Of a DNA stretch of 35,941 bases, positions 1-10,482 are shown one piece after another. Location: the NCBI GenBank assembly GCA_030751095.1, contig JASMGX010000015.1, positions 1 to 35,941 of the forward strand, in the 5' to 3' direction. This DNA is from Pirellulales bacterium (lineage in GTDB: Bacteria; Planctomycetota; Planctomycetia; Pirellulales; UBA7805). A program made the position numbers and the translations under genes. How positions within the stretch are numbered: position 1 is the stretch's first letter; the number at the start of each line of letters is the position of its first letter. The notes under the pieces are model-generated. The model was not told the origin of the DNA and searched no databases. It worked only from the letters and a program-made list of their open reading frames with translations.

Positions 1-1110
1 ATTCGGATCCGGTATCAAACGGCTGTAAAGGCGAGTCTTTGTGTAACTGTCACCCCATACAGGAACTCCAAGAACGTAATTGTTGATCTCACCGGCCTCT
101 TCCTGTTCCGCGGGAAGCATTCGGTTAATGAATTCACTGCTCGCTGCAATGCGAAGGTTTGCATTGCGATAATGCATCTCCAACGCTTCACCCAATTGGC
201 GCTGTTCTTCCGCCTCTGAGCAAATTAGCGTTTTGATGGCTTCCGCTATATTGGCCGCATCGCTACCGAGTTGCGTATACTCGTACTGTTCGATCGCGGC
301 TAGTAGGCCGGATACATCGACCGGTTGAGGGTTTTCCTTGGTTTGAGCAGCCGGGTCACCAACGTAGGAAACTGCCAAAAATGGATTGTGAGGATCGGAA
401 ACCAAGTGGGGCGCGTTGCGTGCCAATTGATGGACAGCCTGCCAGATATCGATGCGGCGCAAAATATCGTATGCAACTACATTAAGTTGATAATAAAGGG
501 CACCCGACTCAAGCGCGTTGGCAATGCCTGTCGCATCCTTCGCTGCTGTTTGAAGCCTCTCAAACAGTTCGGGTACTTTGGTTTCCGTGAGGCTTTGTGT
601 GGACGCCAGTTCGGCCAGCAACTCCAGGGTCTTGTCCGCCCATTGCTCTGTTTTCTCATTCCTCTTTAGTAGTTTAAGCCGTGAAGAGAGTTTGGCGCAA
701 TGGGGCCAAAGCGTGGCGTTCCACTGGGGTGCCGGATCTTTTCGCGACAGATCACGACGAAACGCGGCGGTTGGCGGGGCCTTTTCGTTTTGAATGTGTA
801 CCTGGATAAGATCTTCGGCAGGTCCTATTATTTTCAGACCCGAAAAGGCGGTCCCTTCAACGGGTGAGCGTGGCACTTGTTCGCTGCTGGCGATTTGCGA
901 CGAAGATACGTCGCGCATGAGAACCGGAGTGGCTACCGGAGACGATTGCGCAGTCGTTTGTTTTTTTGAGGTTTGATTCCCAAGTGGTTCAATGGGATGC
1001 CGGCCGTGCTGCCGATGCCACGATAGGGGTACAAAAATACCCAGCACAAAAACAAAAGCCAGGAGCAGCAGATGGGGCCATCGGACTTTATTCTGTTGGG
1101 ATTCGTTCAT
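1..1110 (-). CDS. Hypothetical membrane-anchored/exported protein, 3' end truncated by window edge
   Basis: Reverse-complement reading from ATG at 1110 (MNESQQNKVRWPHLLLLAFVFVLGIFVPLSWHRQHGRHP...) stays open for 370 codons to the window edge. N-terminal hydrophobic segment. Not listed in the ORF track, presumably because no stop lies inside the window. Confidence 0.8.
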   Translation of the reverse strand, partial: MNESQQNKVRWPHLLLLAFVFVLGIFVPLSWHRQHGRHPIEPLGNQTSKKQTTAQSSPVATPVLMRDVSSSQIASSEQVPRSPVEGTAFSGLKIIGPAEDLIQVHIQNEKAPPTAAFRRDLSRKDPAPQWNATLWPHCAKLSSRLKLLKRNEKTEQWADKTLELLAELASTQSLTETKVPELFERLQTAAKDATGIANALESGALYYQLNVVAYDILRRIDIWQAVHQLARNAPHLVSDPHNPFLAVSYVGDPAAQTKENPQPVDVSGLLAAIEQYEYTQLGSDAANIAEAIKTLICSEAEEQRQLGEALEMHYRNANLRIAASSEFINRMLPAEQEEAGEINNYVLGVPVWGDSYTKTRLYSRLIPDPN

Positions 1111-1347
1111 GCTCGATTCTTTCCGGCGAAAACGGCAAGTTCCAAAGGGAGGCCGTTATCCTTTAAGAATCGGTCAAATGCTGTCGCTGGGTCGAAGGTT
1201 TCAAAGAAACCAGATGAGCGATATTCCCATAAATGGCCATATCGCCGGGTCCGGCGATAATTTGTACGGTTTGTTCGGATTTTTATGCGATTCAGATTGG
1301 GCGTTCCCGCCGCCGTCCGGCTCGGGAGGAGAACGAAACCCGAACAT

Positions 1348-1740
1348 TCATGGCGAGGAGTCCGCGGCGGGAGGTTCATCCTCAAGGAGGATCGTGTCGT
1401 TGTCCTCATAGGCCGGAACACAGCAACAGAGGAATTTAAGGGGTAGGGGATGCGTATTGATGATCTGGTGCCGTTTGCCGGGGGGAATGGCAACGGCATC
1501 GCCGGGGCCTACATCCGCTTTTTCCGACTCTATTTGAATCTCTCCCCGACCCTCGAGGATGTAGTAGATTTCCTCCGTGTGTGGATGTCGATGGGAAGTT
1601 GTCGCGCAACGGGGAGCAAGACGAGCTTCGGCCAAACTCTGTTTTTGTATGCAAGAGTTACGATAGGCCAAAAGTTCTCGGATTTCAGACCCGTCTTTTG
1701 TGGTAAAAACGGGTACCCGATCAATATTGTGAATGTCCAT
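1348..1740 (-). CDS. Cupin-domain protein (small beta-barrel, mannose-6-phosphate isomerase-like cupin)
   Basis: 130 aa with cupin motif 1 (SHRHPHTEEIYYILEGRGEI) and motif 2 (GPGDAVAIPPGKRHQIIN). Confidence 0.88.
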   Translation of the reverse strand: MDIHNIDRVPVFTTKDGSEIRELLAYRNSCIQKQSLAEARLAPRCATTSHRHPHTEEIYYILEGRGEIQIESEKADVGPGDAVAIPPGKRHQIINTHPLPLKFLCCCVPAYEDNDTILLEDEPPAADSSP

Positions 1741-1813
1741 GGATGAAATGTTCGCTCTCCTTAGTTGGCAGTGCTGTTATTGTGTTTGGAAATCTATTGG
1801 GAGTGGACTGCCG

Positions 1814-2467
1814 CTAACATTCGGTAGATGCCATTTTTCGGTACATAGCAATCGTCGCCGGCGGATAGTGACGCACATCCCAATTGGGCGCATCGGGAAG
1901 TTGGTTTGGAACAAAGCGGTCATCGGCTTCCACGGCAATCGAACTGCCCTCAGGAGACTGTTGTACAAAGTGAGATATTAATCCCAGCATTTGTTCCGAT
2001 TGATCCACATAAAAATCGTAAGGTGGCGAACAGAGCACCAGCCAGGGAGTCGTGGGTAGATCCGGGTTTGTTCGAATCCAGACAAAGGCGTTCGCTCGCG
2101 TTACGGTACACTCCTGGGTAACTCCTAAGTGTTCGATATTTTTCTCAATTACATCGGCGGTTGGAAAGTGCCGTTCTACAAACGTAGCACCCGGAGCGCC
2201 ACGGCTGATCGCTTCGAGTCCGAGTGCACCGGTTCCTGCAAACAGATCTATCGCATGCATCTCTTTCACACCCGGGCCGATGAGATTGAAGATAGCCTCC
2301 CGCACGCGATGCTTCATCGGTCTCGTGATGGGATCGCCATGATAGATCAGCTTGTGTCCCCGAAATCGCCCTCCCACGATCCGTAAAGGCATCGGTGCAG
2401 GAGCCATTTCTGAGAGTTGTTTTTTATTTCTCGCCATTGCTGATGGTCCATTGCCGGATCTGGCCAT
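1814..2467 (-). CDS. rsmD: RsmD-family 16S rRNA (guanine-N2) methyltransferase; true start may be internal (2437 or 2392)
   Basis: LRIVGGRFRGHKL, RPMKHRVREAIFNLIG and DLFAGTGALGLEAISRGA are RsmD signatures. Motif IV reads CSPPYDF. Confidence 0.85.
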   Translation of the reverse strand: MARSGNGPSAMARNKKQLSEMAPAPMPLRIVGGRFRGHKLIYHGDPITRPMKHRVREAIFNLIGPGVKEMHAIDLFAGTGALGLEAISRGAPGATFVERHFPTADVIEKNIEHLGVTQECTVTRANAFVWIRTNPDLPTTPWLVLCSPPYDFYVDQSEQMLGLISHFVQQSPEGSSIAVEADDRFVPNQLPDAPNWDVRHYPPATIAMYRKMASTEC

Positions 2468-2721
2468 TGTCAGAGTCGAGCCATTTTACCGCCCCGATTA
2501 TCTGCCGACGAGACAGGGCAGATCGGTTGCCCGATGGTGTTTTGATTCGGTCTGCGTCTGGAGATTAGTGTCGATTAAGCACTCAGGTGCGTTTCCCCCT
2601 CGGGATTCCCCATCTGCTTTGAAGGGCGTGTTGATATTGAACGTCAGATATTAAACTGTTGTTAACACCTGTAATTGTCTTCTTTATATTTCAGTAGAAA
2701 AGCGCGTTTGGAACAATCGAA

Positions 2722-3867
2722 ATGTTTAGATCATGCCTGTTTCTCATAGTCGTTCTCTCTGGCCTGCCGGGACTGGCAGAGGCTCTCGAGAGTGCGCCCG
2801 ATGATTATCAAGCCGCACTAGGCCAATGGAAACAGCATGTGCAGCAGGTCCAGCAACTGCGTGACAAAATGCAAAATGCCGTTGGTGATCAGCGATCATC
2901 CCTCGAGCGGCAATATGTTACTGCCATCGAAGAGGGAGAAGAAGCACTCGCGCAGTTTACTGCTGCGGCCGAGAACCAGCTGTCTCGAGATAGCGATCAT
3001 CAGGAAGAGGCGGAGAAATTTCTCCGCGCCCGCCTTTTGGATTTAATGGCCCGAGACGATTTTGAACCGATGCTGCATATTAGTCAGACGCTGATTGATC
3101 ACGGTACCCAGACGACGGATGTGTATGAGGCCGCAGCGATCGCTGCCTACATGAACCATCAGACACAACTTGCAACGGGCTATCTCCAAGAGGCTGAAAA
3201 AAAGGGAGTCGTTAGTAACAGCACCCGGCAGCTTCTAATGAATATCCCTTATCTGGAAAAGGCCTGGAGTGAAGAGAAGCGTGTGCGCGAAGCCGAAGCG
3301 GCGGCAGACGATCTGCCTCGCGTGCGGCTTTCGACGTCTAAGGGAGATGTGGTTGTTGAGCTGTTTGAAAACGAAGCCCCCCTATCGGTAGCAAACTTTG
3401 TCCATCTGGTCGATCAAGGATTTTACGATGGTTTGAGTTTTCACCGGGTACTTCCCCACTACGTGGCGCAGGGTGGATGTCCCAAAGGTGATGGAACGGG
3501 CGGGCCGGGTTATACAATACCGAGTGAAGCGGATGGCGAAAATTACCGCCGACATTTCCGCGGTAGCATGAGTATGGCCAAAACATCGGAGCCCGATTCG
3601 GGGGGCTCTCAATTCTTTTTTGCTTTTGTACCTCTTCGGCAGTTGGATGGTGAGTATACGGTGTTTGGCCGAATCCTTGAGGGTATGGATGTGCTGGGAA
3701 AACTCCAACGACGCAATCCGGAAAACCCGAATGCTCCGTCGCCGGATCGTATTCTCAAAGCGGTCGTCGAGCGGCGACGGGATCACGAGTATCGGCCCAC
3801 AACCGCTTCCAAAAAGCCTCTCGACAACTCGGCGCAAAGTAGCGATGCCAAGGCGGATCCGCGTTAG
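2722..3867 (+). CDS. Exported peptidyl-prolyl cis-trans isomerase, cyclophilin type, with N-terminal helical region
   Basis: Signal peptide MFRSCLFLIVVLSGLPGLAEA; cyclophilin core VELFENEAPLSVANFVHLVDQGFYDGLSFHRVLPHYVAQGGCPKGDGTGGPGYTI...GSMSMAKTSEPDSGGSQFFF. Confidence 0.93.
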   Translation: MFRSCLFLIVVLSGLPGLAEALESAPDDYQAALGQWKQHVQQVQQLRDKMQNAVGDQRSSLERQYVTAIEEGEEALAQFTAAAENQLSRDSDHQEEAEKFLRARLLDLMARDDFEPMLHISQTLIDHGTQTTDVYEAAAIAAYMNHQTQLATGYLQEAEKKGVVSNSTRQLLMNIPYLEKAWSEEKRVREAEAAADDLPRVRLSTSKGDVVVELFENEAPLSVANFVHLVDQGFYDGLSFHRVLPHYVAQGGCPKGDGTGGPGYTIPSEADGENYRRHFRGSMSMAKTSEPDSGGSQFFFAFVPLRQLDGEYTVFGRILEGMDVLGKLQRRNPENPNAPSPDRILKAVVERRRDHEYRPTTASKKPLDNSAQSSDAKADPR

Positions 3868-5003
3868 CTGAGGGCCAGCATCCGATTGAGTGCCTCAAGG
3901 GACCATCGGGAGGTCTCGTGATCGACCTCAATCAATCCGACAGGTGTCCCCGCGGCCAGATTTTCTAGAGACCAGCAAAGATGGGGCAGATCGATGCGAT
4001 ACATAGTGGCGCACATGCAGACGATTGGCGAGAGGAAATGGATTTCCTGTTCGGGATGCTCCTGCTGAAGACGATTCACCAGATGAAGTTCGGTACCGAT
4101 CGCCCATTTTGTGCCCGGGGGAGCGGCACAGACAGTTTCAATGATTTTTCCAGTCGATCCCGATTCATCTGCGGCCTCAAAGACTTCTAACGGGCATTCT
4201 GGGTGGACCAGAATTTTTATCCCGGGATATTTTTCTCGAAATTGTTGAATGTGTGTCGTTGTGAATATCTGGTGGACACTGCAATGTCCTTTCCACAACA
4301 AGACCCGACTCGACTCCAACGCAGCGAGGCTGTTGCCGCCACGAATCTCGGCATAGGGATCCCAAAGTGGCATCTGATCGAGTTCGATGCCCATTGCTCG
4401 GGCCGTATTCCTGCCGAGGTGCTGGTCTGGAAAAAACAGAACACGGCGCGTTTGTTCCAGTGCCCACTTGAGTACCGCTGCCGCGTTACTGGAGGTACAG
4501 ACGACTCCTCCATGACGACCACAAAAGGCCTTGAGCGAAGCAGCCGAGTTGATGTAGGTCACCGGTGTGATTTCATTAGTGTCGATCGCCTCGGCTAATT
4601 CCTCCCATGCCGCTTCCACTTGATCAATCTCTGCCATATCGGCCATCGAGCAACCGGCCGCCATGTCTGGAAGCACAACAGAGATCCGCTGGCCATCCCG
4701 CTGGGCCAATGTTTTGGATTGGTTTGCCAGAATGTCTGCGGTCTCCGCCATGAAATGAACCCCGCAAAAAACAATGGCCCGACACGCATCGCTAGCGGCT
4801 GCCATCTGGCTCAGTCGCAGCGAGTCACCACGGATATCGCTATGTGCGATGACCTCATCCTGCTGATAATGATGGCCCAGAATCAAAAGTTTTCGTCCCA
4901 AATCAGCGCGAACACTATCAATGCGGCTGGAAAGCTCGTTGTTGCTCAGCTGCCTGTAGGGCTCAAGTTCGTACACAGGTGCTGCTTCGATTCCGCTTGC
5001 CAT
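3864..5003 (-). CDS. nadA: Quinolinate synthase NadA
   Basis: ILGHHYQQDEVIAHSDIRGDSLRLSQ, FCGVHFMAETADILAN, HPECPLEV and the C-terminal Cys-containing segment CMCATMYRIDLPHLCWSLENL. Confidence 0.95.
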   Translation of the reverse strand: MASGIEAAPVYELEPYRQLSNNELSSRIDSVRADLGRKLLILGHHYQQDEVIAHSDIRGDSLRLSQMAAASDACRAIVFCGVHFMAETADILANQSKTLAQRDGQRISVVLPDMAAGCSMADMAEIDQVEAAWEELAEAIDTNEITPVTYINSAASLKAFCGRHGGVVCTSSNAAAVLKWALEQTRRVLFFPDQHLGRNTARAMGIELDQMPLWDPYAEIRGGNSLAALESSRVLLWKGHCSVHQIFTTTHIQQFREKYPGIKILVHPECPLEVFEAADESGSTGKIIETVCAAPPGTKWAIGTELHLVNRLQQEHPEQEIHFLSPIVCMCATMYRIDLPHLCWSLENLAAGTPVGLIEVDHETSRWSLEALNRMLALS

Positions 5004-5338
5004 CCTATTTTGTCCTAAGCAGCCGACCGGGAAGGGCTGTCATTTAAAGCCTCTAAAGCGTTCTTTGAATTTTGAAGGGGGTGTTTCTTCAAATGCCGAG
5101 ATATCTCACTATTGTATGCGTTGAAGTGCTCTGTGGGGTAGCCATCTGAAAAAGTTTCACAGCCAAGAATCAGGATTCTAGTTGGGTGGACGGCTACATT
5201 TTTCCCGTAAGGGCAGAGAGGCGATCCCGCATGATGGCATAGGACCAAGAAAGAATTACTAAGAATACAGACTTGGCGAAGGTCAAAGGATGCGGGATAA
5301 TCGCGTGCTCAAAATGTCTTGGCGACGAGGATGGTGCA

Positions 5339-5926
5339 ATGATTCTGTTAATCGACAACTACGATTCCTTTACGTACAACTTGGTACAGCGCCTTGGCGA
5401 GCATGATCCGAGTTTGGAAATTGTCGTCCATCGAAACGACAAAATCTCAGTGGCTGACATTATCGCCTTGGCACCGAGTCATGTTATTATCTCTCCCGGA
5501 CCTTGCACACCTAATGAAGCAGGTATTTCACTCGAGGCTGCCCGCCAATTAGCTGGAAAAATACCACTCTTGGGCGTCTGTCTCGGGCATCAGTCGATTG
5601 CCCAGGCGTTTGGAGCCAGCATTGTGCGTGCGGGGCGTTTGATGCACGGCAAAACAGATCAGATTTATCACGACCAATCTGGGCTTTTTACCGGTTTGCC
5701 GAACCCGATTATAGCCACCCGTTACCACAGTTTGATTATCGATCCTCCATCGCTGAGTGACGAATTTGAAGTGACCGCCTGGTCCGATGCACCCGATGCA
5801 TCACGTGAGATCATGGGTATTCGCCACCGCCAACACCCGCTCTTTGGGGTACAGTTTCATCCGGAGAGTTTTCTGACTCGGGAGGGCGGCAACATACTCA
5901 GTCAGTTTCTTTTGACAGCGGTTTGA
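5339..5926 (+). CDS. trpG: Anthranilate / aminodeoxychorismate synthase glutamine amidotransferase subunit (TrpG/PabA)
   Basis: [57 protein letters not shown] at 5339 preferred over the upstream TTG (5273) used by the ORF track. Confidence 0.92.
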   Translation: MILLIDNYDSFTYNLVQRLGEHDPSLEIVVHRNDKISVADIIALAPSHVIISPGPCTPNEAGISLEAARQLAGKIPLLGVCLGHQSIAQAFGASIVRAGRLMHGKTDQIYHDQSGLFTGLPNPIIATRYHSLIIDPPSLSDEFEVTAWSDAPDASREIMGIRHRQHPLFGVQFHPESFLTREGGNILSQFLLTAV

Positions 5927-5972
5927 TTGGCTTCCGGGCAACAGAATACGTGAACCACCGAGAAATGGCTGA

Positions 5973-7250
5973 ATGATTACCGTTGAACAAGCAACCGAAT
6001 ATGTTGCCCAATATGCCTGGCCCAAGGTTCCTCAGAGTGTGCCCCTTGAAGATGCGCTGAACCGATTTCTCGCAGAGGACATTTTCAGCGATCTTGATGT
6101 TCCCCCGAATGATCAATCGTTAGTCGATGGCTATGCCGTACGAGCGACCGATTTTTCTCAGCGGGTATTTAGAGAAAAAGGGGTAGAGGGCGGTGTCGAG
6201 CTTGAGGTTGTCGAAGAGGTCACTGCCGGGAATGTGCCAGCATCTCGAGTGGAATCGGGGCGAGCGGTTCGCGTGATGACCGGTGTCCGCGTTCCTGATG
6301 GTGCCGATGCGGTAGTCATGGTAGAAGAATCGAGTTGGCAACGGGAAACCGGTCTCCCGCTGGGCGTGGTACATTTCAATACCCGCGAAGTTGTTGTGGG
6401 GCAGAATATTATGCCACGGGCAACATCGGTGCGTTACGGACAACTGGTTTTATCATGCGGAAAGAGAATTCGCCCGGCCGAGATCGCGGTGCTTGCCCAG
6501 GTCGGTCGTACCGATGTGAGGGTGTTTGGACGTCCACAGGTTGCCGTATTGCCTACCGGAAATGAACTCGTCGATGGTGGATTTGTTCCTGGACCTGGAA
6601 AAATTCGTAACACCAACGGTCCCATGCTGATCGCTTGTGGCAGACAACTCGATGCGGATGTGTTGGACCTGGGAATCGGCCGTGACGAACCGCAGCAGTT
6701 GCGGAATTTAATAGAGCGGGGTCTCTCGGCAGATGTTCTGGTACTCTCAGGAGGTGTGTCAGCGGGCACCCTGGATCTCGTTCCCGCGGTGCTTGAGGAA
6801 CTAAAAGTCCGGCAAGTTTTTCATAAGGTCAGCATGAAACCAGGCAAGCCGCTCTGGTTCGGTATAGCGGGCGGTAACAAAGACGATTCCAATGACGATC
6901 GTTCGACGCTGGTATTCGGTCTCCCGGGCAACCCGGTGAGCAGTTTTGTCTGTTTCCATCTGTTCGTCCGTCCCGCGATCAGGCGGCTGTGTGGCCAGGC
7001 GGCTGGCGAGGCCGCCGCTCCAAAATGCTCGGCCCTTCTGGCTCATCCTTTTGAGGTCACTACGGATCGGGCGACCTACCACCCGGCATGGATTGACTGG
7101 TCTGAGACGGGACCGACGATTGCTCCGGTTCTCTGGCATGGGTCGGGAGATAGTCGCGGGTTGGCAGATGCCAATGCGCTGGCTATTTTTCCCGAGGGAG
7201 CACGATATTACGAGGCAGGACAGAGGATTTTTTGCCATCCGTTGGACTAA
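5973..7250 (+). CDS. moeA: Molybdopterin molybdenumtransferase MoeA
   Basis: VPPNDQSLVDGYAVRATDF, VRVMTGVRVPDGADAVVMVE, VLPTGNELV, VLSGGVSAGTLDLVP, KPLWFG, VFGLPGNPVSSFVCF. Confidence 0.95.
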   Translation: MITVEQATEYVAQYAWPKVPQSVPLEDALNRFLAEDIFSDLDVPPNDQSLVDGYAVRATDFSQRVFREKGVEGGVELEVVEEVTAGNVPASRVESGRAVRVMTGVRVPDGADAVVMVEESSWQRETGLPLGVVHFNTREVVVGQNIMPRATSVRYGQLVLSCGKRIRPAEIAVLAQVGRTDVRVFGRPQVAVLPTGNELVDGGFVPGPGKIRNTNGPMLIACGRQLDADVLDLGIGRDEPQQLRNLIERGLSADVLVLSGGVSAGTLDLVPAVLEELKVRQVFHKVSMKPGKPLWFGIAGGNKDDSNDDRSTLVFGLPGNPVSSFVCFHLFVRPAIRRLCGQAAGEAAAPKCSALLAHPFEVTTDRATYHPAWIDWSETGPTIAPVLWHGSGDSRGLADANALAIFPEGARYYEAGQRIFCHPLD

Positions 7251-7320
7251 AAATTCCTCTGGTGGCGAAGCGCTCCCCACTTTAGGCTCTGTGGGTCTGT
7301 TTCTATTCATTGCCGACAGA

Positions 7321-9069
7321 ATGTACCTGATGTCTATTGCCGAGGGACAATCTTCCGTAGCTGCTGCGGGTGGCCGAGTCGGTTCCCGTTGGTATGAATC
7401 GACCTTTTTTTTGGGACTCTCGGGTGCCTTTTTGCTCTGGCTCTCGATGCCTCCCGTCGACTGGGGATTTTTGGCCTGGGTCGCGCCCATTTGTTGGCTA
7501 CTGCTCATCCGTCGCACCGCGCTCGCCGGATGGCGTCCTTTTCTGACGTTGTATCTCGTGGGCTGGATCTATTTTGGTGCAACCTTTTACTGGATCATGC
7601 TCCCGCACGCGTTGGCGATCCTCGGTTGGCTTGCCTTGAGTTCGTATTTGGCCTTGTATGTTTTGGCTTTTGTTGGCCTTTGCAGGGTTGCTGTACATCG
7701 ATTGCACATTCCCCTGATTCTCGCCACACCGGTCGTCTGGACTGGCCTGGAGATCATCCGCGCCCACTTGCTCACGGGGTTTCTGATGGCCGCACTGGGA
7801 CACACCCAGTATCGCTGGCTCTCAGTCATCCAACTCAGCGATCTGGTTGGAGCCTATGGGGTTAGTTTTCTGATCATGTTTGTTGCTGCCGCTCTGGCCA
7901 GGGCATTGCCCTTCAATGGCAGGAGATGTACGTTTTGGCCACTGTTGCCTGCAGGATTGGCTGTCTTGGTGGCAGTGATATATGGGCAGCTTCGGCTGCA
8001 GCATGAAGTACTCGAGCAAGGTCCCCGCATTGCGCTGATTCAAGGAAGTATTGATACCGAATTTGATGTTGATCCGGAACAATCCAATCGGAGGATCGAG
8101 AAGCAATATCTGCAGTTGACGAGAAATGTCTTAAAAGAGCATCCAGATATCGATCTGGTGATCTGGCCGGAGTCGATGTGTACGATTCCGCTGATCACCA
8201 TTGAACAGGGCGCGTGGCTTCCGGCAAACCTACTTATCCAACGGTTTATGCAGAAACCTGAAGAGGCACGTCGTCTGGAAAAAGAGCGAAAACTTCCCTT
8301 AGCGATTTATCAATATGCAAAATATAACCAAGCTCGGTTTGGCCAGCTTGTGCAACAGTTGGCATTGGCCCGGGCGGAGCAAAATTCTGCAATCCCCCGT
8401 TTGCTTCTTGGTGTCAATAGCCAGCACTACGGTGCGGGCCATATGAAGAGCTTTAATAGTTCGGTGTATTTGGGAAGTGCCGGAGAAATATTGGGTCGTT
8501 ACGACAAGATGCATCTGGTGATGTTTGGGGAATATATTCCCCTGGGAGATATTTTTCCCGCACTCTATCGGTTCACGCCGCTGGTAGACGGACTGACGCC
8601 CGGTAAGGAGGCGATAATCTACGATGTCGGCGGATGTCATCTGACGCCCAGCATTTGTTACGAGACGGTGTTGCCGCATGTTATCCGTCGTCAACTGTTG
8701 ATGCTTGAGCAAGACGGTACCGAAGCAGATGTATTGGTGAGTCAGACGAACGATGGTTGGTTTTGGGGTTCTGCGGCCTTGGACATGCACATGATCTGCG
8801 GAATCTTTCGGGCGGTCGAATTTCGCAAGCCGCTGTTGATTGCTGCCAACACCGGTTTTTCTGCCTCAATCAATTCGGATGGATTCCTTGAGCATCGTGG
8901 CGATCGGCGGACTGTCGATACGCTAGTTGTACGTCCTCGAATGGATCAGAGAGAGAGTTTCTATCTTTATGCGGGAGACTGGTTTGCTTGGCTATGCGCA
9001 GCATGTTCGGTGGGGCTGCTGTTTTTTGCTCTATTCGAAAAGATGTACCGTGGCCGTGTTGGCAAGTAA
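7321..9069 (+). CDS. lnt: Apolipoprotein N-acyltransferase (Lnt)
   Basis: Multiple N-terminal TM helices followed by a nitrilase-like domain (DLVIWPESMCTIP, YDKMHLVMFGEYIPLG, LTPSICYETVLP, NDGWF). The listed ORF starts at 6946 inside moeA; ATG at 7321 is more plausible. Confidence 0.92.
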   Translation: MYLMSIAEGQSSVAAAGGRVGSRWYESTFFLGLSGAFLLWLSMPPVDWGFLAWVAPICWLLLIRRTALAGWRPFLTLYLVGWIYFGATFYWIMLPHALAILGWLALSSYLALYVLAFVGLCRVAVHRLHIPLILATPVVWTGLEIIRAHLLTGFLMAALGHTQYRWLSVIQLSDLVGAYGVSFLIMFVAAALARALPFNGRRCTFWPLLPAGLAVLVAVIYGQLRLQHEVLEQGPRIALIQGSIDTEFDVDPEQSNRRIEKQYLQLTRNVLKEHPDIDLVIWPESMCTIPLITIEQGAWLPANLLIQRFMQKPEEARRLEKERKLPLAIYQYAKYNQARFGQLVQQLALARAEQNSAIPRLLLGVNSQHYGAGHMKSFNSSVYLGSAGEILGRYDKMHLVMFGEYIPLGDIFPALYRFTPLVDGLTPGKEAIIYDVGGCHLTPSICYETVLPHVIRRQLLMLEQDGTEADVLVSQTNDGWFWGSAALDMHMICGIFRAVEFRKPLLIAANTGFSASINSDGFLEHRGDRRTVDTLVVRPRMDQRESFYLYAGDWFAWLCAACSVGLLFFALFEKMYRGRVGK

Positions 9070-9311
9070 TGCATGACGCTAAGGGTGAATGGGAGATGTG
9101 GTTCTGGTAACTGAGGCTCGGATAAAGTGATTCTGAGGTGGCGGATCCAATCTCAGTCGGCCCGGTAAGTTGCGGACAATAACGGTTTGAACCGGCACGA
9201 GTCCATAAACCTCGGTGATCTAGGGGGTAAAATAGTGGAGTTGCTGGGCCGAAAATGCCGTTTATAAGGACTATGTGGCAGGCTAGAATGTGCAAATCCT
9301 GTGGCCTTTGT

Positions 9312-9341
9312 TTGACAGTCGAATCGGGCCGCAGCTATACT
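9312..9341 (+). promoter_or_regulatory. Sigma70-type promoter candidate TTGACA-N18-TATACT
   Basis: TTGACA at 9312-9317 and TATACT at 9336-9341, upstream of the 9515 gene. Confidence 0.55.
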
Positions 9342-9514
9342 TCAGTTAAGGTGAGTTAGGGGCGGTTTTGGAGTCTTTGAGTGGAACTCTCACCACCAGT
9401 TTCACAAAGCCATTTCGGGCTGTGATTCCATGGGTGATAGAACTTCATTCAGATGGGCGCTGCTTTGAAGGTAGTCTATCTGGTTTGAAACATTGAGAAG
9501 CAAGGAGGGATTCG

Positions 9515-10399
9515 ATGAACCTCGTTGGGAAAATTTTCGTATTCCTGATTTTTTCCATGAGCGTTGTGTTCATGTCGTTTGCAGTCATGATCTACGCGAC
9601 GCACACGAACTGGAAAGATGAAGTGCTGCGGACCGAGCGAGGCAAGCGCGGTGAGAAGTTGGGTTGCAAAAAACGACTCGAGACTGAAGAACATAAGAAC
9701 ATCCAGCTTCAGTCACAAAAGCGAGATTTGGAGTCTAAGATTGCGACCGAGCAGGCGGCCAAACGCCAGGAAATTGCCAAGCTGGAATCCCAATATAGTG
9801 ATTTGAACCAGCATTACGACAATTTAAAAACGCAGTATTCAGAAAATGTCAAGGAACTGAGCGTAAAAATAAAAGAGGTGCAAAACCAGCAAAATATTTT
9901 AGAGAATCTTAGTGCAGAAAATGAGAAGATGAGAGCTGATATCAAGACGGCTCGAGAAGAGATTGACAAAAAATTTAAAAAAATGCTGAAGCTCGTTGAA
10001 CAGAACAATCAGGCGGAGGGCGAGACAAAACGCCTCGCGGAGCGGAAAAAACAGCTGATTGAAGAACTAAAAAGCGCAGAACGTGTCCTCTCGGCGAACA
10101 ATTTGACGAAACACACTCCTGTCGAAAATACGCCTCCGTCCATTGATGGCGTCATCACCAGGGTAAAGAGACTCAAGGATAATATTTACGTCGAAGTGAC
10201 TGTCGGAAGTGATGACGGTATCCGGTTAGGCCACGAGATGGAGGTCTATCGGGGTGGAAAATATCTCGGGCAGATTGAAATTGTGCGTACGACTCCCGAT
10301 AAGTCGGTCGGTAAGGTGGACCCGAGTCGCCAGCAGGGGCAGATCCGCGAACGCGATCGCGTGGAGACGCGACGAAGTCTGAAGCTCACCGCAGGCTAA
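9515..10399 (+). CDS. Membrane-anchored long coiled-coil protein of unknown function with C-terminal beta-type domain
   Basis: N-terminal TM (MNLVGKIFVFLIFSMSVVFMSFAVMIYA), long Lys/Glu/Gln-rich coiled coil, C-terminal GVITRVKRLKDNIYVEVTVGSDDGIRLGHEMEVYRGGKYLGQIEIV; RBS-like AAGGAGG upstream. Confidence 0.85.
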   Translation: MNLVGKIFVFLIFSMSVVFMSFAVMIYATHTNWKDEVLRTERGKRGEKLGCKKRLETEEHKNIQLQSQKRDLESKIATEQAAKRQEIAKLESQYSDLNQHYDNLKTQYSENVKELSVKIKEVQNQQNILENLSAENEKMRADIKTAREEIDKKFKKMLKLVEQNNQAEGETKRLAERKKQLIEELKSAERVLSANNLTKHTPVENTPPSIDGVITRVKRLKDNIYVEVTVGSDDGIRLGHEMEVYRGGKYLGQIEIVRTTPDKSVGKVDPSRQQGQIRERDRVETRRSLKLTAG

Positions 10400-10482
10400 T
10401 CAGCACATAGGAGCGATTGCCGATAGACTTGCATGCACTTCGTGAAGGTCCTCTGCGATTCAAAGTTTAGGAAATCAACATC

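Noticed and set aside
6801-7517. 238-aa minus ORF across the moeA/lnt junction
   Set aside because: Antisense to two well-supported genes; no domain signature.
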